Numbered from the stretch's first letter, positions 20,809 to 31,879 are shown. The stretch: DNA of 54,938 nt from Gracilaria vermiculophylla (GCA_019155205.2 JAHNZQ020000092.1:1050110-1105047), one strand, 5' to 3'. The notes: a model not told the origin generated them from the letters alone. Made by a program: numbers and translations.

Positions 20809-21662
20809 TGGAATTTGTGGGATTCATTGTCTATTTCGTTGCTGTACTTGCTTGTTTGCCTGGTTTGGATATGTCTTGGCTATAGTGTGTGCGAATCTGC
20901 AATTACTCACTAGAGTTTCGGTATTTTGGCGCGAACTGTGTTGTTAGGAACCCAATTGGACAACACCACGTGGATGACACTTTGCTCTGGGGGTCTATAT
21001 TTTAACTCCAAATATTCATATTTTGAACCTTCTATTTGATTCGATACACCGTTGTTTGTTCGTTTGCTGCACCGGTTAAGATGTATCGAGCGAATCAGAT
21101 AAGCAAATATTATATTTTGATATATTGATGGCATTCGTGAAAATGCTCTGAATATTTAATATTTTACCTATAAATATGATCCAAAAAAATACTGCTATTT
21201 ATAAAAAGAAAAAGATACAAAAAGTTCTCCATTGCACTTATACATTTTTCTAATAGAGTTATTTCTAATTATATAAAAAATATTCTCTGTGTATTAAAGT
21301 ATATAAGATAGCTACTAATGTTTTTTAAAGAATTTCAAATTCTTTTGGTCAATAAAAAATGTTTCAAGCATATACAAAAAAAGAAAAAGAAAACTTTTCT
21401 ATACTACAGAGTGTGCGAAATGATTATAAGACAGGCACAAAAACTGGTTCTTTTTGGGCTCCAATCACTGCATAAAATTAGTCCTTGCCTCCTTTTTATT
21501 CCATGTTTTAATAGAATCAACGTCTCCCTTTTCTCTGGTCTCAAGCAGGGCGGAAGATGTCAAAACATATTTTTCTTGAAGAGATTTTACTATAATACAG
21601 TGAAATATTATACCGCCACCTACTTGATATTTTTCTAAAACAGGTGTTTAGAAACTCGTTGC
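20809..21662. other. AT-rich spacer, no gene seen
   Basis: It includes the 5' side of the Myb-like gene and a very AT-rich stretch from 21130. An E2F-like word (TTTTGGCGCGAA) lies near 20924 and may be chance. Confidence 0.5.
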
Positions 21663-22150
21663 TTATCGTTTTTGCTCTTTGACCTTGAGAAAGCTGTCAG
21701 TAATAGAATAATACAGTTTGCGAATATATTCTTCCTGGGTATTCGACCAAGCCACCCCTGTAGCTTCAATTGAGTCTTCCTTATTATTAAATTGGGGATT
21801 TATAGCGTAATCAGCCCTTGCTAACATTCCCCAAACATTCTCGATAATGTTTAAATATGGGCTTTTTGAGGGCCAGTCTGAAGCCGTTAGGTGTTTTTCA
21901 TAAAAACATCTTTTAAAGCACTTTGATCTATGTACTGAAGCTCCATCTTGCTGAAAAATCCAATTTTTGCCCAATAATACTGCAGCAAATTGCAATAAAT
22001 CTTCTTCCGGAATAGTATCATACTGATCCAAATTTAAATTCCCTTCTACCAAAGATAGTTGCGGAACGCCATAGTAGGAAATGAGTCCCCAAATAATGAC
22101 TGAAACGCCACCATTTTGACGTTTTGAAAAATAAAAAGGTTCCTTTCAAA
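21663..22150 (-). pseudogene. Tc1/mariner transposase relic (C-terminal part)
   Basis: On the minus strand: QNGGVSVIIWGLISYYG, then KNWIFQQDGASVHRSK (second catalytic Asp), LTASDWPSKSPYLNIIENVW (third acidic residue, here Glu of IENVWG) and a C-terminal helix YIRKLYYSITDSF. This is the DDE_3 catalytic domain of Tc1-like elements. The DNA-binding domain and first catalytic Asp are missing or unreadable upstream of 22150, so it is a 5'-truncated relic, although the last 129 codons are open. Confidence 0.85.
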
Positions 22151-22696
22151 GATCATGGCAGTAGTGATTGAAACTATTTGGGCATTCTAAAATGAACATC
22201 TTTCTATCCCTAAAAACCAGTTTTTTTTTCCATTTCCGAGTGTCCCATTTTAAATGTTTTTTTTAGCAAGGTACATCCTTAAAACTTTATGTTATGACGT
22301 CATTATTGGGCTGGTTCTCATTTTTTTAAGCTTTAAGTATGAAACCTCCTGTAAACTTTCCGGCATCCTTCGGACAGTAACGGGGAGTTTATAGTTCTTT
22401 TGAATTTCTTTTGCGGATTTATTTTGAAGTGTAGCAGCTCTAAAGATTTTTCTTTTGAAAGTTGAAGAAACTTTTTCATGCCTGGGATTAAAAGGCTATT
22501 CCTGAGCGGGATTGGGATGTTTTAAGAAGTTGCAAATAGCACAGCGAGAGCGCTGCAAAGTTCTTACGATCTAAGATATAGAACGAGCTTCACTGTTTAG
22601 AGCAACAATTTACCCTTTCTCAAAAATTTGTGAGAGCTGTTTTACGAGACATCGATAATAAGAATTTGTGAGGCTGTAGCTAGAACAAAAAAAGAG
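22151..22696. other. Spacer before the copia insertion
   Basis: AT-rich DNA with no confident gene. The first part may hold a decayed continuation of the Tc1 relic (a minus-strand run ending in LECPNSFNH). Confidence 0.4.
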
Positions 22697-22701
22697 ATCA
22701 A

Positions 22702-22900
22702 TATGAATCTCGGTATTCATGTTGACTGTTTATAAGTCAACCGTTAATGTTTGTATTTGAATTTATAGCGACCGTTTATTGTATACCCTGTTAGTCTATT
22801 TAAGCCGTGAGTTCTATCTGTTTGTACTGTGATACGAGATGTACTCGCGATTGTTGTTGTGCGATTGATACTAAAACAGATTGTACTGTATTGATTCATA
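22702..22900 (+). repeat. 5' LTR of the copia element
   Basis: Paired with 25654-25852. The only mismatches are one in ATAG(C/A)GACC, three in the GTT(T/G)GTA(C/T)TGTG(A/G)TACG word and one in GTAC(T)(C/T)GCG. The following bases (GTTATGGGCTCAG) include the gag start codon at 22904, so any primer-binding site overlaps the first codons. Confidence 0.95.
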
Positions 22901-22903
22901 GTT

Positions 22904-23503
22904 ATGGGCTCAGCCCCTAATTCAACTAGTTTGGACTTGCTAAGTCGTCCGCGTTTCTCATGGGACTTAAAGCAAGCTCCTTGGACGGACGGAAAAGGCG
23001 ATCAAAGTCAATATGCTTGTTCAGTTAAGTTATGGCAAGCATTCCATGACGAACTCTCCGCCAATAACAGTAACAAAATTGCTGTTAACCTTCGTGGTAT
23101 CATGTTGCTTTCACAATTGTATGGAAGGGCAAAAAGTTTGTGCTTAAGCATTTCTGATGAAGTTCTGAAGAGCGATGATGGTGTAATGACAATTGTGAAT
23201 GCGATCTACAAACGCGATGCTTTGGTAGTTGTGAGTGAAGTCTATTCAGATTTTTTAGATCTTTTGAACACGAAGCGTAACAATTCTGAGTCGTTTCGTG
23301 ACTTCGAGCAAAGGTTTAAAGCTCAGGTGGCTAAGTTCAATGGACATTCCTTCGCAGATTCTATGTTACCTTATTCTTTAGTGGCGTTTATGTTGATGGC
23401 CAATGCAAGCGTCGACGGTAATCAAAGAATTTCTATTCTTGCCGCTGCCACTCCGAAAGATTCTAGTCTTAATTCATCGTCTGCTACCTCTGATTTCTTG
23501 AAA
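22904..23503 (+). CDS. Copia gag, cut by the assembly gap
   Basis: From ATG 22904 the frame is open to the N-run (200 residues). It has the helical copia gag pattern: RFSWDLKQAPWTDGKGDQ, KLWQAFHDELS, YKRDALVVVSEVYSDFLDLL, FRDFEQRFKAQVAKFNGHS. The same motifs recur in the decayed element at 52572. No zinc knuckle is visible before the gap. The protein is presumed to form the virus-like particle shell and bind element RNA. Confidence 0.85.
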
Positions 23504-23603
23504 NNNNNNNNNNNNNNNNNNNNNNNNNNNNNNNNNNNNNNNNNNNNNNNNNNNNNNNNNNNNNNNNNNNNNNNNNNNNNNNNNNNNNNNNNNNNNNNNN
23601 NNN
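23504..23603. other. Assembly gap of exactly 100 N
   Basis: A run of 100 Ns inside the copia element. The round length suggests a placeholder of unknown true size. The missing gag end, protease and integrase (roughly 2 kb in a normal copia element) would fit here. Confidence 0.95.
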
Positions 23604-23605
23604 TT

Positions 23606-25627
23606 GTTGACAATGTACTAGATACTGCAGTTCGATAATCAATTGATATGCTGGATTCTGGGCTGGAACTGGCTATGGATCAATTGAATTTTGGTGAGAC
23701 ACCCTCTGATGAAAGTGTACTACCTTCTTGTCAAGATTTAGAAGATGATACCAACATCAATGATGTTGTCATGCCTAGTGTGGGTGACAAAATTGAAGTT
23801 TTTTGGCCGATTGATGATCAGTTCTATCCAGGAGTGGTTGGAGACTACGATGACCAGGAAGACAAATATCGTGTAGAATACTTGGATGGTGATGTTGAAA
23901 CCTTGCAACTTCAAGATGAGCATTGGAAGTTCTCTGTTAATGAATCACAATTATCAACAAACAAAGTTCAACTACTTCCAGGCACTGAGCTATCTAGTTC
24001 AGAACGAGATGCCCTTCGTCAGTACTTCAATCATTTCAACACAAAGGAATGTCTTCTTCACCAAGCTCGAGGTATGCCTCAATTTGTCACACAGAATGCC
24101 TACAGCACAGAAGAAAACAACTTCAAGAAGATTGTGAAAGAAGTTCATATTTCTCAAGTTCCCAATAATGCCAATATTATTTCGAGCCATGTTCTCTACA
24201 AAGTCAAAGTTCAAGACGACAACAGTTTGATGATATAGGCAAGAATCGCTCCACATGGAAACAAAGATCGAGAAAGAGATACTATGAAAACTGATTCTGC
24301 CGTATGCCCGCCTCTTGGAATACGTGTTTTGTTGTCGATTGCAAATTTGTTCAAGTGGACTTTGGCCAAGATTGACGTAAAGTCTGCATTTTTGCAGACT
24401 GGAAGTACTGAACGTGACATTTATGTGGTACCTCCGCGTGAATGTAAGAGCAGATCTTTTTACTGGCTCCTGTTAACAGCTGCTTATGGCCTTATGAACG
24501 CTGGTGCGAAGTGGCAAGATCACAGTGACTCATTCTTTTATAAGCTAGGATTCCTGCAGTTATCGTATATTCCACAGTTGTTCTACATGAAAGAAGTCAC
24601 CAGCAACAACATACGAGTTCTTGCTATTAAGGTTGTGGATGACATTCTCCTTGCAGGACCGAGTGAAGAAGTAAAGTATACTGTTCAGAAGATTAATGAA
24701 CGTTTTAAACTGGGTACTATAGTTTATGGTCCTGGCCGGTTCATCTACTATGGTTTGACGATTGTACATAATGAAGATTTTTCAGTTCTCCTTAATGCCG
24801 ACGAGAAGCTGAATACACTAGAACCGTATCATTTGCATCGCTTTCGACGCCGTCAAATTGAAGATCCTTTGAACGCAGTAGAGCTTTCTGCATTTCGATC
24901 CCTGAATGGTTCAATTGGATGGCTTGGAATCGTAGCTAGTCCGTTTTGTTCGTTCTACTCGATTTTTCTGCAGCAACGAAGTGGGAACCCTTGTGTCAGT
25001 GATTTGATTTCTCAAAGTAACAGTCTGAAGGTTTTGAAGAAGCTCGGAAGTTCATCGTTGTTTAAACGTCCCACAACTTCCAAGCCTCAAAGAATTTCTA
25101 TTTTGGTCTTCTCAGATGCAAGTCGTTCTAATGAATGTGAACAGATTGGTTTTATTCTTGGATTGCTCATAGGTGAATTTGAGAAAGATTCTATATTTCA
25201 TGCTCTACACTGGAGTTCGAACAAGTCGAGACGTCCTGTTAAGTCAATCGGAGCTGCGGAAATTCTTGCTGCCGGATATGCAATTGATGAAGCCAAAATT
25301 TTGGCTGGAGCGTACTCAACTATTCTTAACATGGAAATTGACGTTTTGGTTGGTGTCGATTCGAAAGACATTTACGATTCTTTATCAACTTGTCACAGTC
25401 CTGCCGACAAAAGCATTCGTGCAGATGTGGCTGTCATCCGTTACGAGTTTGAAACTCACAATGTCAACCGCATGATCTGGATACCAGGCAGAATTAATCC
25501 CGCCGATCCATTAACCAAGAGAGATATTCCGATGAACAAGGCTGTACAACTAATGTTGTACGAAGGTCAACTTTGTGTAGATTTCGCTCAAGCTCAAGTT
25601 CGTTCATCAGAGAAGTTTCTTCGTTAA
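23606..25627 (+). pseudogene. Copia pol: Tudor-like segment, reverse transcriptase and RNase H, two stops
   Basis: One frame, in register with gag, runs from the gap to TAA 25625-25627. It is interrupted only by TAA at 23636 and TAG at 24236. It holds a Tudor-like stretch (VGDKIEVFWPIDDQFYPGVV, then a YDDQ..YRVEYLDGDVETL repeat), the join KVKVQDDNSLMI-stop-ARIAPHGN where copia has a Lys, RT motifs AKIDVKSAFLQTG, LLLTAAYGLMNAGAKWQ and the active-site Asp pair in VVDDILLAG, and RNase H residues in LVFSDAS, GAAEILAAGYA and VGVDSKD. The active sites look intact, so point stops are the main damage. The stops may be assembly errors. Confidence 0.9.
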
Positions 25628-25653
25628 GGTTCTCTCAATGAAAAGAGGGAGAA

Positions 25654-25852
25654 TATGAATCTCGGTATTCATGTTGACTGTTTATAAGTCAACCGTTAAT
25701 GTTTGTATTTGAATTTATAGAGACCGTTTATTGTATACCCTGTTAGTCTATTTAAGCCGTGAGTTCTATCTGTTGGTATTGTGGTACGAGATGTACTTGC
25801 GATTGTTGTTGTGCGATTGATACTAAAACAGATTGTACTGTATTGATTCATA
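25654..25852 (+). repeat. 3' LTR of the copia element
   Basis: 199 bp, 97.5% identical to the 5' LTR. Followed directly by the ATCAA target duplication. Confidence 0.95.
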
Positions 25853-25857
25853 ATCAA

Positions 25858-26877
25858 TAACTTTATTTTAATGGTGTTATAGTATAAAAGGTCTGCAGAA
25901 ATGGCACGCTTTTTTAAATGAAATGTTGCTGCCAGTATAGAATTTCACTGTCTCATGAAAATGTTGCATCTTTTTTATACGTTTATTAGATTCAGTGACT
26001 GTGAGTGACTACTTTGGACGTATCCAGCACTTTCTGAGAGCGCAAGGTGTTGAATACGGTTAACGTGCAAAATAGAAGTTGACGGAAAACCTTTTTTAAT
26101 GGGCTAAGGGTATATATATTTCTTGTAAGAACAAATATCCACAGTAATAGAGGAAATGAAACTTATGTTTATTGCTATTATTATTTTCAAAAACAATGAA
26201 TTACAAAAAAAACACCATTATTAAATACATTTATTTTAAAACTGTGTTTAACAAAGGGTTGCTTTTGTCGTCTAAATCATTTTTTTGTTGATAATGTAAC
26301 TTGGTAGGAGATGATTTTTTATTGTCGAGTTGGCTCAAAACTCCATGGTGTCATGGTTATTCTTTTAGGGAAGCATATGAGGCGACTTGTTATTAAATGA
26401 TTACAGATATATCAGTTGTAATATTTTTTAATTTTGAAGTGCATGTAATTTTTTGATGTCTGGGACGTTTTTGGGCCTTACACAATTGAGTAAAGGCCTA
26501 ATGCGACATCCTAAATTTCTGAAGAGCCATTAATACCGCAAATCTCGTTCCCCAATGCAATCCAGATATTTTGCTGTTGGACGAAATTTGTGCTTTAATC
26601 GGGCAGCCAAATCTCCCATACCGTTTCCTGGAGAAGAATTCCGAGATACAGTATGCGGTAGTGTATGGAAGACGAACGAAGTGACATACAATCATAATCG
26701 TCCTCTTTGGGTTTACGGTTGTCGTCGATATCGAGAGCGAGAACGAGAACTGCCATCACTAATAATTGCATCGCTCGCAACAGTGTCGAAAACCAAAACT
26801 TCAAACTGCGAATATTTGCATTTCCCAACTCTAGGATACACTCTAGATTCGTCCTTTCATTCGTGCCTCATCCCAGA
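25858..26877. other. AT-rich boundary between transposons and gene island
   Basis: About 1 kb with no supported gene. Small ORFs near 26500-26830 overlap the region upstream of the lyase gene and show no family motif. The promoter and 5' UTR of the lyase gene must lie in its last few hundred bases. Confidence 0.5.
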
Positions 26878-28389
26878 ATGGCCTTTGCACCACCGATCCC
26901 ATTTGCAAATATAAATCATGCTCGGTCCATATGCCAACGACCCCCGAGCGAGCTGCGAGCTACTTTAAGATCAGACTCACATCCATGTCTGTACTCAATA
27001 CTTGGCTTGGACCACATCAACCCTTCTACAATAACAAAATCTGAGATTCGGAAAGCCTACTTTAGACTCGCAAAGCAGTCTCATCCTGATGCTACTCAGA
27101 CTTCTTCATCTTTTGCATTTGAACAGATATCAAGAGCTTATACGGTACTCAGCGACCCTGAGCTACGCTCTGCCTATGATGAAACTGGTAACCGAGGACT
27201 AGCAGCAATCCAGAGTATAAAACAGCGCGCCGACCATATTCGAGAGAAGTTCGCTTCAGTGTCTGGAGAGCAGCTAGACTTCCTTAGTGATTCAGGTGAG
27301 CTCGTTGGCGGACTTTTGTCGTCTACTTCCGAAGATGAGGAGTTTGATCCCTCCAGCGTCACTCATGAAGATGCCTGTCCACGTTCTGCCGAGGAAGCCA
27401 TTTGGAACATTCAGTTTCATCCGGATAGAAGTGTTCGGTATTACGGCTTATGGTGGATATACAAATTTAAAGTTTCTGTGGCGGAGGCAGCTCTTGTCAA
27501 TGTATTACAAACATCTGACGACCGGACGAGTCTCGGAGGGTATGGTATTCGTCGTCGAGCTGCTCTAGCACTTGGGGCTGTTGCATCGACACCCACAGAA
27601 ACTAATCAAACTGCGCTAATAGCGCTCTCCGATGCACTTCGGAGCTCTGATTATTTCTTGAGATATCGAGCTGCGGAGGCTATAGCTAATATTGCACAAC
27701 GATGTTCTCTTTCTGGTGTACAATTTTCTTTCCCGCAGATTGTCACGGACCAACTGAAAAGAATGTTAGCGAAGGGGCAAAGAGACTTCGCCATTAAGAA
27801 AGAGTTCAAGTCGGGATTTACTCAACAAGAGAGTCTCTTCAACCTTGAAAAGCTAAATCCAGCTCTTCGTGAGAAGCTCGAAATGATATTCAGAGAAAGA
27901 AGAGAAAATGAGGAGCGGAGCAGACGCACTACGATGACCCCGCAGCTTGGAGTGGAAGCTGTGGGATCAAGCTCGGATGAACCGTACGAATGGCTGCTTA
28001 AAGCAGTGGGTTCAATATATTCCAATCAGCCATTTCATCCGGACGATCAGCTACTTGAGATTCTTGAATCATATGCATCTAATTCGATACCGTTAGTACG
28101 TTATGCGGCTCACAAAGCCCTGTTCGCGATAACCGGAGCCGAGCAGCACGCACAGCAAATTGTGAAAGCACTAGAATACGGAGTGGAGCATCACTATTCT
28201 CAAAGGGTACTTATTCGCGATCTTGGTGATTTGGGATACTCGAAAGGAGCGGAAGCTGTAGCGCTTTGCCCAATGGTTGAGAACAGTTTCAAAATCTTAG
28301 CTTTGAAGAATATGCTCGCCAAACAGAAATTTGACCCACGCTGTCTGGAAGTGAGGAACGTACTCTCTCACATGGATTCCCTTCTATGA
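26878..28389 (+). CDS. cpcE-like: J-domain protein fused to a CpcE-type phycobilin lyase, probably plastid-targeted
   Basis: 503 residues from ATG 26878; the open frame extends upstream but has no other ATG. Residues 1-36 (MAFAPPIPF, then basic and hydroxyl-rich) look like a red-algal plastid leader. Residues 37-104 are a J domain with the HPD tripeptide at 69-71, which would stimulate an Hsp70. From 171 to the end come HEAT-like repeats with CpcE signatures: VRYYGLWWIYKF (187-197), GGYGIRRRAALALG (about 220-233), SSDYFLRYRAAEAIANI, EPYEWLLKAVGSI, PLVRYAAHKALFAITG, IRDLGDLGYSKGAEAVA and VENSFKILALKNML. CpcE, normally with CpcF, attaches phycocyanobilin to the alpha subunit of phycocyanin. A charged ~80-residue insert splits the repeat region. 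The lyase identity is strong from sequence; plastid location and chromophore specificity are inferred, and PecE-like activity is an alternative. Confidence 0.85.
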   Translation: MAFAPPIPFANINHARSICQRPPSELRATLRSDSHPCLYSILGLDHINPSTITKSEIRKAYFRLAKQSHPDATQTSSSFAFEQISRAYTVLSDPELRSAYDETGNRGLAAIQSIKQRADHIREKFASVSGEQLDFLSDSGELVGGLLSSTSEDEEFDPSSVTHEDACPRSAEEAIWNIQFHPDRSVRYYGLWWIYKFKVSVAEAALVNVLQTSDDRTSLGGYGIRRRAALALGAVASTPTETNQTALIALSDALRSSDYFLRYRAAEAIANIAQRCSLSGVQFSFPQIVTDQLKRMLAKGQRDFAIKKEFKSGFTQQESLFNLEKLNPALREKLEMIFRERRENEERSRRTTMTPQLGVEAVGSSSDEPYEWLLKAVGSIYSNQPFHPDDQLLEILESYASNSIPLVRYAAHKALFAITGAEQHAQQIVKALEYGVEHHYSQRVLIRDLGDLGYSKGAEAVALCPMVENSFKILALKNMLAKQKFDPRCLEVRNVLSHMDSLL

Positions 28390-28840
28390 AGACCGGAATA
28401 ATTGGTCGGTAACAAGAAAACAGTTATATGGGTTCCAATAGGATATGACAGAGCTCATTGATCTTCCCTGTTATGTTGATGGTTTACGCTTTGAACACGC
28501 ATGTCCGTGTAAAGTACAGTTATAAATTGCACGGTGATTTTTAAAACGCATAGGAGTATCGATGACCATGGCCAGAAATGCTCCCACAATGCCATTTCCC
28601 GCGGAAAAGGGCTTATTTGCTGAGCTGTCATGCAAACAGCTACTGTTTTTCGCAATCACCGCAGGATACGTGATAACTCAAGTCGCCACAAAGTAAGAAT
28701 AAGCTCTGACTAACTTATGAGGATCAACGAACTTTATAGACATGCCTTGCAGGACAAGGAGGTACCGAGTGTCTTTGGCTTGGGGGTGTGCACAACCAGA
28801 CTCTTCCCATAGTACTGGAAACAAATACATTGGCAATGCA
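28390..28840. other. Convergent 3' spacer between lyase fusion and TBC1D23
   Basis: About 450 bp where the two genes end toward each other. No supported gene; short minus-strand ORFs near 28455-28659 lack motifs. Confidence 0.5.
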
Positions 28841-31800
28841 TCACCTAGAACAACTAGAACTACACTTTGCAGAGGATGTTGATTTCAGTTGGCCAAATTC
28901 TGCATCGTCTTCTTCACCTATCTGGGCAGAACCTGAAGCTAGTGAAGAGACCGTGTTGGGCCCTGCTCTTCTCCGACTGAGCACATTGTCACCCCACGAG
29001 CCATCTGCTGCGGATGGGTTGGTCTTTCCAGGCTCACAAAAGGTTTGTTTTGTTGTTGTAACTGTATTGTTCGGCGTTTTGCACTCCTGGGGAAGCTCCA
29101 TATTCTTTGAACAATTTCGGCTTCCCTCTGAACTACTAGAGTCTGCCATGCTATCGCAACATTCTTCACTGGAATCTGGAGCCTCTTCTCCATCTGATGA
29201 AATACCATCTGAATCGGCTTCCTCGTCACTATACTTCTTAATGAGTGCAACACATTCTGTCAAACCATCCGGCATGAGACATACGATGGACTCGATTGAA
29301 GGTTCTTCATGGGTCCCGCTGGTGATTTCGAATGTCACAACCTCTGGACGATTTCTCTTGAAGGTAATCCGGGTAATATCGTGCAGGTAGCGCATGAGTC
29401 TGACTTCCATCAAATGACTCCTATTGTGATGAGGGCTCAGCAATAAAATGTAATACTTCGATACACCTATGTAGCGTTTCTTGAAGTCATCAGGGCGACA
29501 AGGGGAAGACATGCTTCTATCCGATCTTGCTTTGCAGGGGAAAAGACGCAATCCTTTCATCACGCATTCGTCCATCACATTGACGCTGAAGTTTTTCGGC
29601 AAAGATGATAATGGATAGGTCAAAGTCTGACCATCCAACCAGCCCGGCTTCGCATCTCGTCCCCAGGGAGATTTCAAACTTATGAAAAAGTTTGCACCCA
29701 ATGATATGCTGGTTGGCGTTTTGTTAGAAACCGGGTTGGATCGGATACTACTTCTTGTTCTTGTTACACTATACGACCTTGGTTCGGTGGGCGTATCATT
29801 TGACCGATTTGCGCTAACTCCTTTTCTTGGTAACGTCTCAATAGATGGCCGGTTATGCCCATTTGATAACAAGGTACGTGGTGTATTGTCGGTCGAGTCC
29901 GTACTGTTGACTAAAAGCCTCGAAATGCCAGTGCTATGCTTCTCTGATGAAGAATCCATTTCATTTGTCCCAATTGAACTAGTTAGCGACATCAACATGT
30001 TTGATGAGTCTCGTGCTGCTGCCTTCAGTGGTTGACATGATGAAGCGTTTTGTTCGCCTGGGGACTTTTCATCGTTGGAGTGGGAGGAAGAACTGCTGAG
30101 ACCTATCCCATTCAGAGCTCTTCGGAACGCTTTTCCAACTTCTGCATCCGAGAATGATGAGAAGACGTTCGAACCCGGTAATATGGAAGCAAATGGAGGT
30201 GGATTAGAAGGCGAGGAGGGTTCAGGTTTGGATCCGGTCTCGATCCCTTGGCTCAAAGGGGGTGCACCAAACCTTCGCAATCTTGCTGCATTCCGCTCCT
30301 TGTTTTGCGCTTGACGTTCCCTCCCTTTTTGTAAAGCAAATCGTTCCCGTCGAGCTTCTTGGTGCCTTTTTCTATCGTAGTCGACAAGTTCGATTGCAGA
30401 TAAAGAGCTACTTTCATTCCCAGCCTTTAAGACCTCAATAAAGCCCCCACGAAGGGTTGAAACGTATGGAATTCCAATTCTCGTAAGATATAATGCTAAC
30501 ATATTGATATCCATGTTGTCCTCCTCTTTGACTCCTGAGCCTAAAAGGCATATATGTGAGGAATTCTTAAGGGGTTCGCATAAATCAACAGCTTTTTGCA
30601 GCTCCTGCCTCGCAGCTTCACTTGTTTCCGAAGTTATCTTTCCGTTTGCTTCTCGTAATGCATCAAGGGGTAAATGAGCTGCTTGTGCCAAATGCCCGGC
30701 GTGAAATTCGGCCTCGGTTCGACAGTCCCAGGTGAAGTAATGTGCTCCAGCAGACACTAGATCGTCCGGTGTTGTTTGTAGACACACGGAAGCTTGCATG
30801 GCGCGCGCTGCAGAAAGAGCAACGGGAGTGGATTTGCCATTTGCATTCAGAATTCTATCAGTCATGAGTCTTTGAAATGAGGGAGGCGTATGCTTGACAC
30901 GCATTTCGCTTCCAACCTTCCAAAGTCTTCTGACATCCTCCGGGGATTTGGCAGTTAGCATCATTAAGGTTTCTGGAATGCGACTCTCATCGACTGAAAG
31001 TAACTCTTTTCTTTTTGAACAAAGTAACGCAATGCCAAAAAACGACGTGCCCAGGGGGTCATCTTCGAGAAGCAGAAGGTCCCAGAGCGCCATGATCGAT
31101 TCAACTGTAAAATTGCGGGCGAAAAGGGTGACAAACCATGAAGTTGCATAGAGGTCCGGAGTCATCATGTGTCGTTCCAAGAGCCAATACAGTTCGGGGT
31201 CGTGGTATAATAACAACCGGCCAAAGTACTTGAACAATCTCTTGAGAACATCAAAGACGCGGGACTCGGAAGTTTCCAGCATCCATGGGGCAAACCGTGT
31301 GACGAACTCGGCAAAGAGCGCGTACACTATACGAGGATTACCGCCGGTGTCGGCAAGCAAGACAAAAGGAGCGAGCAGTTCATTAAAACCTTGAACGTAA
31401 GCCACCTGGCGCCGCTCACAAAACAGGCTGAGCAGACGCAGAAGAGCGCCCCGCACGGCGGGCTGCTTGAACCGCGACAGCCCTGGGCGCGTTCTCTGCA
31501 CGTCCTTATCAATTTGTTCGCGGGAATTTTCGTCAGCAACGGCGTCGCGAGCGCTCTTTGCGAATGTGGCGGGATCTTCGGCCAGAAGGTCTTCACTGCG
31601 GAGACGCAGCAGAAGAAGCCAGACGGTGCCGCGAATCTCGTGGGGGATGGATCCATTATACGGAGGAGCGAGCAAAACGGAGCGCAAATTGGCTATATCG
31701 CGGGGGTTAACGGCAGACTTTGCGAGGATGCGCAGCTGTGAGGAGTGCAAGTTGGAATGTTAGCAGAGGTGAAGCTGAGGTTGAGCACCGTGCGGCACGA

Positions 31801-31879
31801 AATTGTGTTACAAGCGTACCTTTCGAAGCTGGATAGGGTCGGTGGAATCCGGCTCCCATTCGTCATCTTTCAGATTCAT
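28841..31879 (-). CDS. TBC1D23: TBC1D23 homologue (TBC, rhodanese and PH-like C-terminal domains), one intron
   Basis: Exon 1 is 31879-31820 (MNLKDDEWEPDSTDPIQLRK), the intron is 31819-31736 (GTACGC...CTCACAG, 84 nt), and exon 2 is 31735-28841, giving 984 residues. Exon 2 has no usable ATG at its 5' end, which supports the intron. The TBC domain has IDKDVQR (I95, D98, R101) and YVQGFNEL (Q135), the Arg and Gln fingers of active Rab GAPs. A rhodanese-like domain follows (FTWDCRTEAEFHAGHL) with CLLGSG where the catalytic loop would be, so it is probably not an enzyme. The C-terminal PH-like domain (GVSKYYILLLSPHHNR) matches the part that in animals binds the WASH complex. The protein tethers endosome-derived vesicles at the trans-Golgi through golgins. 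It is divergently arranged with the Bin3-type gene. Confidence 0.9.

Larger units (their letters stand above)
22702..25852 (+). mobile_element. Ty1/copia LTR retrotransposon with 199-bp LTRs and 5-bp target duplication
   Basis: LTRs at 22702-22900 and 25654-25852 differ at 5 of 199 positions. Each begins TATGAATC and ends GATTCATA, a perfect 8-bp inverted repeat. ATCAA precedes the left LTR (22697-22701) and follows the right one (25853-25857), so this is a single insertion event. A purine-rich tract (AAAAGAGGGAGAA) abuts the right LTR. Coding order is gag, a 100-N assembly gap, a Tudor-like segment, RT and RNase H. Protease and integrase are not visible and must lie in the gap or be deleted. 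The low LTR divergence says it is young relative to the other relics here. Confidence 0.95.

Noticed and set aside
20920..20936. E2F site near the Harbinger Myb gene
   Set aside because: A single TTTTGGCGCGAA word beside a dead transposon; too likely to be chance to report as a regulatory site.
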